This document shows, in pieces, positions 1-7,462 of a stretch of DNA of 11,606 bases. The notes below the pieces were generated by a model. That model was not told where the DNA came from, made no database searches, and worked only from the letters and a program-made list of their open reading frames with translations. Made by a program: the position numbers and the translations under genes. Each line of letters opens with the position of its first letter. Position 1 is the stretch's first letter. The DNA is from an uncultured Lachnospiraceae bacterium (GTDB taxonomy: Bacteria; Bacillota_A; Clostridia; Lachnospirales; Lachnospiraceae). Where the stretch lies: contig CADAHD010000041.1 of NCBI GenBank assembly GCA_902787595.1, positions 1-11,606 of the forward strand, read 5' to 3'.

Positions 1-173
1 TTTATCAGCGCAATAAGCGCAATGCAGATGCAGATCACACGGAAAGGCACATCCTGTTCGTAAGAATGACCTGCGTTACAGTATTTTACGCTCATATAAC
101 TGATAACCATAAAAAGGATCACGGATATCAGATATACCGCTTTATCTTTGTATTTAAGGATCGTTTCCTTCAT
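1..173 (-). CDS. Multi-pass membrane protein of unknown function, 3' end missing
   Basis: A frame opens at ATG 171-173, overlapping the ABC exporter stop as ATGA exactly like most neighbours, and stays open for 57 codons to the window edge. The start reads MKETILKYKDKAVYLISVIL. A first hydrophobic segment spans about residues 12-29 and a second begins at about 44 and runs off the window. Between them is a short polar loop (KYCNAGHSYEQDVPFR). Only a weak purine-rich AAGAGAG stretch precedes the ATG, so translational coupling to the exporter is likely. Position in the operon suggests a membrane role in polysaccharide assembly, for example a membrane glycosyltransferase, a modifying enzyme or a second polymerase. 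Nothing in the visible part identifies a family, so no function is assigned. Confidence 0.7.
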   Translation of the reverse strand, partial: MKETILKYKDKAVYLISVILFMVISYMSVKYCNAGHSYEQDVPFRVICICIALIALI

Positions 174-1912
174 CGTTCTCTCTTAATGCTCCCCTCTTCA
201 ACCCTGAATACCATGTCGCACTTCTCTATTGTCTGCAGACGATGGGCTATGATGATAAGCGTCTTTTCGCCCTGGAAGCGGTTTATGGAATCCATTATCG
301 CGCTTTCGGTATCATTATCCAAAGCGCTGGTCGCTTCATCCAGTATCAGTACTTCCGGATCCTCATACAGTGCGCGCGCAATGCCTATACGCTGCCTCTG
401 CCCGCCTGAAAGACGCACGCCCCTCTCACCTATCCCTGTATCAAGACCTTCGGGAAGGGATCTTACAAATTCATCCAGCTGCGCATCCTTAAGCACCTGC
501 CATACGCGTTCTTCGCTTATCTTTTCATCCGGCACGCCGAAAGCCACATTCTTTCTTATCGTAGCATCCAGCATGAAAATGCTCTGAGGTATGTATCCGA
601 TATTCCTAAGCCAGCCGCGATAATTCTTTTCATCCAGCACATCCACGCCATCTGCGCTGATCGAACCCGACTGTATCTTTAAGAGTCCCAGCAGCACATC
701 AACAACGGTCGACTTTCCGGCGCCGGAACTTCCCACGATACCCACGCTCTTGCCAACAGGTATCGTCAGATCGGCGTGATCATAGATCATTACGTCGCTT
801 CCGGGATAATGATAGCAGATGTCCTTAAGTTCGATCTTTTCCTTAACAGGAAGTTTCTTTGCGTCCGGATCGAACTCATTGTCTTTATAAACGCCGCTTA
901 TCTCATCCTGCAGATTATCCGATACGCCCATTAAGAAGGGCTCAAAATATGCTATATTGTTCAGCTGGTTATTGATGCGGTTGGCGCAGGGCATAAGGCG
1001 CAGCAGCGCGCCGCCGAAAGCGCCGATGATAGCCATCATCTGCGAAGTATCGTTTCCGGTGAGCATCAGGATCAGCATATACGATACCATCACGACCACA
1101 CACACCGTCTCTATCAAAAGCCTGGGTATGTTGGTATACAGTGTATATTTCTGGACGGCATTCACATATCCGTTGCCGCACTTGATATATTCGTCCACAA
1201 AATACTGCTCGCGTCCTCCGGTCTTTATCTCCTTAATGCCCGTGACAGCTTCGCTTATCCACTTGAACAGATCCGAATAATAATCCTGATTATCTTTTCC
1301 CGCCTTATGCATCAAGGGCTTTAAAACGGACTTGATCACAAAAAGCGTGACCAGCAGGATCGCCGATATCATAAGCGTCATTACGGGATCTGCAATAAAA
1401 AGCACCACCGCTATGCATACAAACACTATGCTTTCCGATAAAAGCTGCATGAGCGATAATATAAGCGCATACATATTGTTCACGTCCGAAGTGATATTCC
1501 TCTGTATGACCGCCGTGTCCGCATTGAGATAATATTCATAATCCTTTCGCATATAGTTTTTCATCATGCGCTCGGAAGTCCTGAACTGATTGGTATATAT
1601 AAAACGGAAAAGCACCTTCTGCTGGATGTACAGATAGATGTTTTTAAACACAAAAGCAAAGATCAGGGAGCACATCACAAAAATGATGAATGTCCTGTTC
1701 GATGTAAACCCCAGGAAATTATAGATACCTGCCACCAGCGCATTATTGTTTACTGCGTCAGAGTCCATTAAAAGGGTCACTGCCGGTATTATTATGGCTA
1801 CACTTGCCGTTTCCAATGCAGCGCCAAAGAGCATCATGATAAACAGCACTACCATAAAGCTCTTTTGTTTTTTATCCAACAGCCTGTTCAGTTTTTTTAG
1901 GATCTTGATCAT
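170..1912 (-). CDS. ABC exporter, PglK-like lipid-linked oligosaccharide flippase (membrane and ATPase domains fused)
   Basis: This is a 580-residue half-transporter that should act as a homodimer. The membrane domain (about 15-330) has six predicted helices. The nucleotide-binding domain (about 355-580) is complete: Walker A GSSGAGKST (394-402), Q-loop glutamine near 443 in GYIPQ, signature LSGGQ (501-505), Walker B LILDE (522-526) and switch histidine in AHR (557). The early ETASVAIIIP stretch (34-43), the LRLMPCANRI segment (304-313), the IGYIPQSIF region and the overall length recall Campylobacter PglK, which flips lipid-linked oligosaccharide across the membrane using ATP. That comparison is from memory. 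In this glycosyltransferase operon the expected cargo is the finished repeat unit. A peptide or drug exporter is less likely but not excluded. The gene follows the GT2 by 15 bp with a weak ribosome binding site and overlaps the next gene by 4 bp. Confidence 0.9.
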   Translation of the reverse strand: MIKILKKLNRLLDKKQKSFMVVLFIMMLFGAALETASVAIIIPAVTLLMDSDAVNNNALVAGIYNFLGFTSNRTFIIFVMCSLIFAFVFKNIYLYIQQKVLFRFIYTNQFRTSERMMKNYMRKDYEYYLNADTAVIQRNITSDVNNMYALILSLMQLLSESIVFVCIAVVLFIADPVMTLMISAILLVTLFVIKSVLKPLMHKAGKDNQDYYSDLFKWISEAVTGIKEIKTGGREQYFVDEYIKCGNGYVNAVQKYTLYTNIPRLLIETVCVVVMVSYMLILMLTGNDTSQMMAIIGAFGGALLRLMPCANRINNQLNNIAYFEPFLMGVSDNLQDEISGVYKDNEFDPDAKKLPVKEKIELKDICYHYPGSDVMIYDHADLTIPVGKSVGIVGSSGAGKSTVVDVLLGLLKIQSGSISADGVDVLDEKNYRGWLRNIGYIPQSIFMLDATIRKNVAFGVPDEKISEERVWQVLKDAQLDEFVRSLPEGLDTGIGERGVRLSGGQRQRIGIARALYEDPEVLILDEATSALDNDTESAIMDSINRFQGEKTLIIIAHRLQTIEKCDMVFRVEEGSIKRER

Positions 1913-1927
1913 ATGTTTTGCAACCTG

Positions 1928-2944
1928 TTAAGTATTTTTAGCCGAAGGTGCTTTTTCTTTTTTCCTTCCGCCTATCTTTCTGACTCCTGTCGGTGAAGCA
2001 CACAGAAGGAAGAGATAATTCTTTTGTTTTCTGCTTAAATATCTGTTCTTTTTTATCTCTGCTTTTTCGCTTTTTAAGAAGCGCTCCATGCGCATGTAAA
2101 AAGCATTGTCCTTATTCATCTCTTCGACCGGTATATTCTTCATATATTCCAGAAGCCGCACCAGACGCAGGCATTTGCCCTCTTCCCAGTATTCCGGATA
2201 ATGATCCCTTGCTATGCGGCATGCCGTAAACGCATTATACATCCAGTCTTCATAATACTGTCTGGAATATACACCGTGCATGGCAACCTCAGGCGGAAGA
2301 CTCAGATTATATCCGGCAAAACCCAGAGTGGGAACCCCGTCTGCCAGTTCCGGCATCATTCGCAGCAGCAGTTCAAACTCTTCATTCCTATGCCCGTCCA
2401 TAAAACGGTAGTTCTTTATAAAGCTGCTTCTGAACAGCTTATTGCATACGCTGAATACGCCTTCATGCATGATAAGCTCACGGAAATAATCTTCCTGTTT
2501 TATCACTTCCGGCTTTCCGTCTTCACGCAGCGGAGCATCTATCCTGTCTCCGTCCGTAGAAAAACTGCGGCTGTATACTCTTGCCAGTTTATACTTATCG
2601 TCTGCGCCGCTTAAGTATTTATACAGCGCATCATACATTCCCTCTTCAAGCCAGTCATCCGCATCAACAAATCCTGTGTATTCCCCGGTGGCAGCTTCTA
2701 GCCCGGCGTTCCTGGCAGATGCCGCGCCGCCGTTTTCCTTAACGATCAGTTTTATGCGCCTGTCCTTCTTTTCGTATTCCCTGCAGATCTTATTGCTTCC
2801 ATCTGTGGACCCATCGTCTACCAGTATCACTTCCAGCTCTGCATGAGTCTGCGCCAGAACAGAATCAAGGCAGCGCGAAAGATGCGCTTCCTCATTGTAT
2901 ACAGGTATGATGACACTGATGATGTCCTTATCCGTTAACCCCAT
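1928..2944 (-). CDS. Family 2 glycosyltransferase (GT-A fold)
   Basis: This is a 338-residue classical GT2 enzyme. The N-terminal domain shows ISVIIPVYNEE (9-19), LVDDGSTDGS (41-50), NGGAASARNAGL (71-82) and the metal-binding DAD in GFVDADDW (91-98). CNKLFR (167-172) and the acidic NEEFELL stretch (187-193) lie where these enzymes place acceptor and catalytic-base residues. The C-terminal third is helical and basic, ending in a Lys/Arg-rich tail that could help association with the membrane surface, though that is speculative. There is no membrane segment. The ATG has an AAGGGG site that overlaps the stop of the preceding GT4, and 10 bp separate the two genes. It probably adds one of the later sugars to the repeat unit; the sugar cannot be predicted. 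Confidence 0.92.
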   Translation of the reverse strand: MGLTDKDIISVIIPVYNEEAHLSRCLDSVLAQTHAELEVILVDDGSTDGSNKICREYEKKDRRIKLIVKENGGAASARNAGLEAATGEYTGFVDADDWLEEGMYDALYKYLSGADDKYKLARVYSRSFSTDGDRIDAPLREDGKPEVIKQEDYFRELIMHEGVFSVCNKLFRSSFIKNYRFMDGHRNEEFELLLRMMPELADGVPTLGFAGYNLSLPPEVAMHGVYSRQYYEDWMYNAFTACRIARDHYPEYWEEGKCLRLVRLLEYMKNIPVEEMNKDNAFYMRMERFLKSEKAEIKKNRYLSRKQKNYLFLLCASPTGVRKIGGRKKEKAPSAKNT

Positions 2945-2954
2945 TTTTTACCCC

Positions 2955-4196
2955 TTACCACCGTTTTGCGAACCGCGCTCCCATCGACGGTCCTATCTCC
3001 GGATCCCTGCACATAGGCTGCAGAGCCCCGGTCTCTTTTTCCTTCTCTGAATATACGATACCCTTACCTGAAAGCAGCCCCTCTGTAACCCTCAAAAACT
3101 GAGCCGCTGCATTCTCCGCATTCCAGTACTTTATCATTGTCTCATAGGCGCGTCTGCCCTGCTCACGGCATCCTTCACGGTCAAGCGCCATTCCGTACAC
3201 CCTGTTGCAGAATGCGTCGTTATCGCCGTCGCCTATCATACCGTTCCATCCATGCTGCAGCATATACGGCACAGCTCCGATCCCCGGCCTTGCTACCACC
3301 AGGCAGCCGCTGTTCATAGCTTCGTTAAGGACTGCTCCCCAGCCTTCCTTATGATCGCTGGTAAAGAGAAAAATATCGGACTTCTCCATCTCGGAGCGTA
3401 TCTCTTCCGGAGACATAAAGCCTGTGAAATGCACTACGTCCTCAAGGCCTTTCTCCTTTACCATGCGTTTTAGCTCTTCTTCCATCTCTCCGCCGCCGGC
3501 CATGGTCAGAACAAAGCCATCCTCTGTAAGATCACCCGACAGGCCGCTCCTTAACCGCCCGCCGCCATGCAGCATCCTGTCCGCTGCCATGACAGCCATT
3601 TCCGGATGCTTCCAGTCTATCATCCTTCCGGCCCAGAGCAGACGTACACGCTCTCCCTTCCTGCTCTTTTTTGCCATCAGCTCATCGATATCATAATGCT
3701 TAACCTCGGGAAAATAACCCCATACAAATTTCTTTTTGGGATAAGCATGTATCAGATTAAAATCCGATCCTACAAAAGCTCCCGAGCACAAAAGATAAAC
3801 ATTTGATCTGCGGTAACGCGTATGATCGTGATACTTCTTCTTCAGTCCGCGGGGCGAGATGAATTTCCACTGCCCCTCTTTATATATGCGCTCGCTGTAT
3901 CTGAAAGTCAGCCTGTTTGCCTGAAGTCTCGGTTCTATCTCTTCTTCCATCTCAAGGCCGCCCCAGATAACGACATCGCTGTCCATGATAAGAGCACGGC
4001 ATTCTTCCTCGTTTCCTTTCCAGACTTTCACATAGGGATAGCGCGATATATCAACAGCCCAGCCCATCCTGATGCGTTCTTCTTCCATGTCCTCGGTCTG
4101 AATAAAGGTATATTCAATCCCCTCCGTATTCGCAAAGGCTTCACTCACCGGACGCTGATGGTGGTTAAAATAATTTGAAACGAAGGTAAGTTTCAT
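2955..4196 (-). CDS. Family 4 glycosyltransferase, second of a tandem paralogous pair
   Basis: This is a 413-residue cytoplasmic GT-B glycosyltransferase that aligns along its length with the preceding gene. Shared landmarks are the MKLTFVSNYFNHHQ opening, MEEERIRMGW (37-46, identical in both), YRRSNVYLLCSGAFV (128-142), WGYFPE (159-164), LLWAGRMIDWKHP (186-198) and TSDHKEGWGAVLNEAMNSGC (279-298), with E284 and E292 as the EX7E pair. Compared with its paralogue it carries about 15 extra residues at roughly 209-225 (Gly/Arg/Leu-rich), between a helix and a core strand of the C-terminal half. It also has a divergent tail of about 30 residues. It begins on the previous stop (ATGA) behind a good AAGGAG site. 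Its stop is 10 bp before the next gene. Substrate is unknown; divergence outside the motifs suggests the pair have different acceptors. Confidence 0.92.
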   Translation of the reverse strand: MKLTFVSNYFNHHQRPVSEAFANTEGIEYTFIQTEDMEEERIRMGWAVDISRYPYVKVWKGNEEECRALIMDSDVVIWGGLEMEEEIEPRLQANRLTFRYSERIYKEGQWKFISPRGLKKKYHDHTRYRRSNVYLLCSGAFVGSDFNLIHAYPKKKFVWGYFPEVKHYDIDELMAKKSRKGERVRLLWAGRMIDWKHPEMAVMAADRMLHGGGRLRSGLSGDLTEDGFVLTMAGGGEMEEELKRMVKEKGLEDVVHFTGFMSPEEIRSEMEKSDIFLFTSDHKEGWGAVLNEAMNSGCLVVARPGIGAVPYMLQHGWNGMIGDGDNDAFCNRVYGMALDREGCREQGRRAYETMIKYWNAENAAAQFLRVTEGLLSGKGIVYSEKEKETGALQPMCRDPEIGPSMGARFAKRW

Positions 4197-5380
4197 TTGT
4201 GCTCCTTAGGTGCTTTGAAAACTACAGGCTGCATCATGGGCGGAGCGCTCAAAGGTCCTTCTTCCCAGCTCTTCTGTCCGCCTCCCAGTACAGCTTCCGA
4301 AAACCCGAGCAGGCGCTGCGCTGCCACAGATGCATTCCACAGCTGCGTTATGCGCTCATATGCCAGATGGGATAAGGTATTTCTCATATCCTCCTCTGTA
4401 CACAGATGGTTCAGCTGCATCGCCAGATATTCCGCATTTTCCTTTTCGCTGCTGTAAAAAGGATAGGCAAGTCCGCACTGCTTTTCCATCAGAAGATAGG
4501 GTACGCTCCCGGCTGCTGTGGATGCCGCCAGGGCACAGCCCGCATTCATCGCTTCATTTACCACAGCACCCCAGCCTTCCTGATGATCGCTGGTCATAAG
4601 GTAAATGTCTGCATCCAGCATTTTCCTGCGCACTTCTTCCGGCCTGATAAAATCCCTTATAGTCAGAATATCCTCAAGACCGTAACTTGATCTCATTTCT
4701 TCTATCTCGCTGCGGCATTCGCCTTCACCGATCATTTCAAGCTCAAAGGAAACGCCGTATTCTTCCTTAAGCAGCTTGGCTGCATGCACGGCTGTCTGCG
4801 GATGTTTCCACTTAAGCATGCGTCCTGTCCATAAGAGTTTAAGCTTCTCTCTTTCCGGACGCCTGCGCTCTTCTTCGGAATATTCTATGCATTCCGGAAA
4901 ATATCCCCACTTGAGCATCTTTCCCGGATAGGAAAAAAACAGGGAAAAATCCGCCGGTACATATGCTCCCGCGCACAGGAGGTATACAGGCGATCTTCTG
5001 TACTTCGTATGCTCCTTAAGTTTCTTTATGTAGCCGCGGGGTGCAAAAGCATGTATGCGTCCCGTCTTATATAAACGTTCATGATAGCGGTAGGTCAGCT
5101 TTCCCGCGTCCATACGCTCCAGAACATAGTATACGCTGGCGCCGCCGCACATCACCGCATCAGACTCCATCATAAGTCTTCTGCATTCACCCTCATACTC
5201 ATCTGTCTGTATAACAAAAGGATAAGCTTTGGGATCCAGGTCCCAGCCCATGCGGATACGCTCTTCCTCCATGCTGTTGGTGGCTATGAGCTTAAAATCA
5301 TCGCCCAGGCGCTTTACCATTTCCAGGCAGAAAGGAAGCTGATGGTGTGTCAGGTAATTTGTGATGAATGTAAACTTCAT
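4193..5380 (-). CDS. Family 4 glycosyltransferase, first of a tandem paralogous pair
   Basis: This is a 395-residue cytoplasmic GT-B glycosyltransferase. It opens with MKFTFITNYLTHHQ, the start of a GT4 subgroup with a His-His-Gln motif. Further landmarks are MEEERIRMGW (37-46), YRRSPVYLLCAGAYV (127-141), WGYFPE (158-163), LLWTGRMLKWKHP (182-194) and TSDHQEGWGAVVNEAMNAGC (263-282), where E268 and E276 form the EX7E motif. A 25-residue tail rich in Pro and Met follows the usual C-terminal helix. It starts as ATGA on the previous stop with a weak ribosome binding site, so translational coupling is likely. The next gene is its paralogue, probably from an ancient duplication, and would add the neighbouring sugar or make a similar linkage. 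Donor and acceptor are unknown. Confidence 0.92.
   Translation of the reverse strand: MKFTFITNYLTHHQLPFCLEMVKRLGDDFKLIATNSMEEERIRMGWDLDPKAYPFVIQTDEYEGECRRLMMESDAVMCGGASVYYVLERMDAGKLTYRYHERLYKTGRIHAFAPRGYIKKLKEHTKYRRSPVYLLCAGAYVPADFSLFFSYPGKMLKWGYFPECIEYSEEERRRPEREKLKLLWTGRMLKWKHPQTAVHAAKLLKEEYGVSFELEMIGEGECRSEIEEMRSSYGLEDILTIRDFIRPEEVRRKMLDADIYLMTSDHQEGWGAVVNEAMNAGCALAASTAAGSVPYLLMEKQCGLAYPFYSSEKENAEYLAMQLNHLCTEEDMRNTLSHLAYERITQLWNASVAAQRLLGFSEAVLGGGQKSWEEGPLSAPPMMQPVVFKAPKEHK
4202..4207 (-). promoter_or_regulatory. Shine-Dalgarno site for the second tandem GT4
   Basis: AAGGAG on the minus strand ends 5 nt before the ATG at 4194-4196, inside the last codons of the upstream paralogue. It shows that this gene can be loaded by ribosomes independently despite the 4-bp overlap. 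Confidence 0.65.
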
Positions 5381-6651
5381 GAGTTATCTTTTATAATGCT
5401 GTCGTAAATCCACTTGAGCATCTTGTAATTGGCTTCTCTGTCATATGTAAGCATCGCTCTTTTTCTTCCTGCCGCAGCGCTGATAAGAGCCGCTTCCCTG
5501 TTTTCAAATACATTGCTTATGGCTTCCGCCAGTTCCTCCGCGCTGCCCGCAGAAACATAACTGATCTCTTCATCCGTTGCCATTGAAGGTATTCCGCCCA
5601 CGCGCGAAGCAATGCACGGCATGCCCAGCAGCATTGCCTCTCCCAGTGAATTGGGCGAATTTTCTATAAATGAAGGAAGCACAAATACATAAGATGAAAG
5701 ATACATCTCTTTCATTTCGGTATCTTTTAACTGTCCCATAAAACGGACTCTTTCCTGCAGCTCATATTTCTTGACAAGAGACCTTAAGTATTCGCCGTAT
5801 TCGCTGCGTCTGATGGCAGAGATGGGATCTTCTCCTCCCAGGATATCATCTCCGGCAATCTTAAGCTTTGCTTCGGGATATCTGTCCTTTATCAGCGACA
5901 GCGCTTCTATTATCACATGCGCTCCCTTAAGCGGTATGTTTCCCTGCGCAACGCATATGCTGTACGGTTCGCAGGCATCGGGATCCCATGCTCCTTCATA
6001 AAAACATGATCGCAGGCTTTCGTTGATCGAATAATAAACAGCGTCGGGATGTATCCTTGCAAAAAAGGCTTTATCAAAATCGGTCCTTCCGCAGACCTGA
6101 TCGGCCAGTTCCAGAGCCTGCTGCTCGTTTAATGCCCTGCCCTCATACTTTTCCTTCTGCCGTGACAGGGAATCTTTCTTAAAAACATCCCTTAAGGTAG
6201 CCCTGTCGATGATGTCATCGGGAAGTCCCGCAAAATATTCTTCGGCGCAGCGCTGCATCACGCCCTGCATATGGACCACAGCCCTTTTCTTCCATTCCTG
6301 CACTCTCATCATAGCCAGCGTGTGGGGATACTCTGTTCCGAATACATGTATCACATCCGGATGAAACTCTTCACAGATCATCCCCAGCGCAGAAGCCAGC
6401 GCGGGATCATAATTTTCCGGATGCGCTATATCCTCGACAAAGCCGAAATACTCTACGCCTTTTACCTTTCCGTGCACTGCTTCATCCTGCTGCACGGGAA
6501 AGGCAACAGCCAGATGTATCCCGTCTTCTTTGCTGTGCCTCATCAAGATCTCGAGCGCGCCGGTAACCCAGCCTTCCATATTGGAAGCCTTTATTCCTGC
6601 GGCTTCGGCAAATATCGCCGGACATCGATTGCATATCCACAAAACCTTCAT
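5377..6651 (-). CDS. Family 4 glycosyltransferase (GT-B fold)
   Basis: This 424-residue cytoplasmic, retaining-type glycosyltransferase has two Rossmann-like halves. The N-terminal half begins MKVLWICNRC and contains HPDVIHVFGTEYPH (97-110). A central stretch has GRTDFDKAFF (188-197), a pattern I associate with one GT4 subgroup. The C-terminal half has IPLKGAHVIIEAL (239-251), LKIAGD (263-268), and the donor-binding ENSPNSLGEA segment, in which E330 and E338 form the EX7E motif. Length is normal for GT4. It differs from the two following GT4 genes, so it is not part of that duplication. The ATG follows the previous stop by 3 bp with only a G-run as a possible ribosome binding site, so translational coupling is likely. 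The sugar is not predictable. Confidence 0.92.
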   Translation of the reverse strand: MKVLWICNRCPAIFAEAAGIKASNMEGWVTGALEILMRHSKEDGIHLAVAFPVQQDEAVHGKVKGVEYFGFVEDIAHPENYDPALASALGMICEEFHPDVIHVFGTEYPHTLAMMRVQEWKKRAVVHMQGVMQRCAEEYFAGLPDDIIDRATLRDVFKKDSLSRQKEKYEGRALNEQQALELADQVCGRTDFDKAFFARIHPDAVYYSINESLRSCFYEGAWDPDACEPYSICVAQGNIPLKGAHVIIEALSLIKDRYPEAKLKIAGDDILGGEDPISAIRRSEYGEYLRSLVKKYELQERVRFMGQLKDTEMKEMYLSSYVFVLPSFIENSPNSLGEAMLLGMPCIASRVGGIPSMATDEEISYVSAGSAEELAEAISNVFENREAALISAAAGRKRAMLTYDREANYKMLKWIYDSIIKDNS

Positions 6652-6654
6652 AGC

Positions 6655-7446
6655 TCAACCCCCGGTCTTTTTACCGTATAAAAGACCTTTAATCCCATGA
6701 TATATTTTTGAAAAACCCGGATCCTGCGCGAGCTTTTCTCTTAACGGCTGCAGTGTCAGCAGCATTATCAGTCTGTATAATATCGCTTTCTTTCCCTGAT
6801 AACGGCTTGTTATCTCCTTATGTTCTATGGCCGCTTCCTTCCTGTGCTCTTCGGTCTCGGAAAAACCGCCGCCCTGATAAGAACAGATCGTCAGCGGAAC
6901 ATAGCAGCAGCGCGCTTTCTCTTTATAATAACAATACAGAAAATGCTCATAGTCCGCGCGCACGGCATATCTCAGATCATAAGCCCTTTTGGCAAAAAGC
7001 TTCTTTGAGTACAGACACACCTGATGGCAGGGAACATTTCTGTAACATACAAAATCACTTATCTTTCCGGGAGAAACATCCACACTGTTCAAAGCCCTGC
7101 GGTAAAGGTTCCCGTAATATATATCAGCCGGCGTCTTCGCCATTTCCTTTGCAAGTCTTGCCAGCACGCGGTCATCATAAAGATAATCACCGCAGTTCAA
7201 AAATAGAACATGATCGCCGCGTATCCTTCCCACAGCCTGATTCATTGCATCATAGATGCCTTTATCAGCGCGTTTGATAAGCTTGATATGCTTATCACCG
7301 GGCAGTTTTTCTATCGAGCCGTCGCTTGACATGCCGTCCTTGATCACGATCTCATAATCGCTGTATGTCTGACAGAGCACACTGTCAACCGTCTTTTTCA
7401 ATTCATCGCCGGCATTAAGGCTGACTACAACTATCGTAAAGCGCAA
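6655..7446 (-). CDS. Family 2 glycosyltransferase, WfgS/WcaE-like, TTG start
   Basis: With a TTG start at 7446 this is a 263-residue cytoplasmic glycosyltransferase. The frame is open upstream to a possible start at 7578. That longer version would overlap the polymerase gene by 116 bp and add 44 residues with no GT2 character. The TTG directly precedes the first core strand (RFTIVVVSLNAG) and has a near-ideal ribosome binding site. Visible motifs are DGMSSDGS (37-44), ADKGIYDAMNQAV (60-72), which is typical of WfgS/WcaE-like GT2 enzymes, FLNCGD (82-87) as the likely metal-binding site, and ADYEHFL (164-170) near the expected catalytic base. YQGGGFS (190-196) is also a recurrent element of this group. 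It would add one sugar to the repeat unit; the sugar is not predictable. Its stop lies 3 bp before the next ATG. Confidence 0.88.
   Translation of the reverse strand: MRFTIVVVSLNAGDELKKTVDSVLCQTYSDYEIVIKDGMSSDGSIEKLPGDKHIKLIKRADKGIYDAMNQAVGRIRGDHVLFLNCGDYLYDDRVLARLAKEMAKTPADIYYGNLYRRALNSVDVSPGKISDFVCYRNVPCHQVCLYSKKLFAKRAYDLRYAVRADYEHFLYCYYKEKARCCYVPLTICSYQGGGFSETEEHRKEAAIEHKEITSRYQGKKAILYRLIMLLTLQPLREKLAQDPGFSKIYHGIKGLLYGKKTGG
6664..6687 (-). repeat. Perfect 8-bp inverted repeat at the 3' end of a glycosyltransferase gene
   Basis: The arms GGTCTTTT and AAAAGACC are separated by 8 nt and could form a hairpin in the transcript. It ends 12 nt before the next ATG and abuts the G-run that could serve as that gene's ribosome binding site. 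No T-run follows on the minus strand, so it is not a typical terminator. It is coding sequence and may be chance. Confidence 0.35.
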
Positions 7447-7450
7447 ACCC

Positions 7451-7460
7451 CCACCCCCTT
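7451..7460 (-). promoter_or_regulatory. Strong Shine-Dalgarno site placing a TTG start
   Basis: The minus strand reads AAGGGGGTGG directly after the polymerase stop codon. This is one base away from the consensus AAGGAGGTG complementary to 16S rRNA. The G-rich core ends about 7 nt before the TTG at 7444-7446, which is exactly where the glycosyltransferase domain begins. Confidence 0.7.
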
Positions 7461-7462
7461 TT

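Noticed and set aside
66..587. Plus-strand frame of 173 codons opposite the ABC ATPase domain
   Set aside because: It lies antisense to a region with all ABC ATPase motifs. Its Ser/Pro/Arg-rich translation has no recognisable domain and no good ribosome binding site.
969..1181. Minus-strand frame of 70 codons in a second frame inside the ABC exporter
   Set aside because: It is Arg-rich out-of-frame translation nested within an intact membrane domain; not evidence of a frameshift or separate gene.
1913..1940. Possible promoter or terminator in the gap between the GT2 and the ABC exporter
   Set aside because: The gap is only 15 bp, with no GC-rich stem and T-run and no room for -35/-10 elements outside coding sequence.
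6708..7277. Plus-strand frame of 189 codons opposite the WfgS-like GT2
   Set aside because: The complementary strand carries clear GT2 motifs. The plus-strand product is low in hydrophobic core pattern and rich in Ser/His/Arg, as expected of an antisense shadow.
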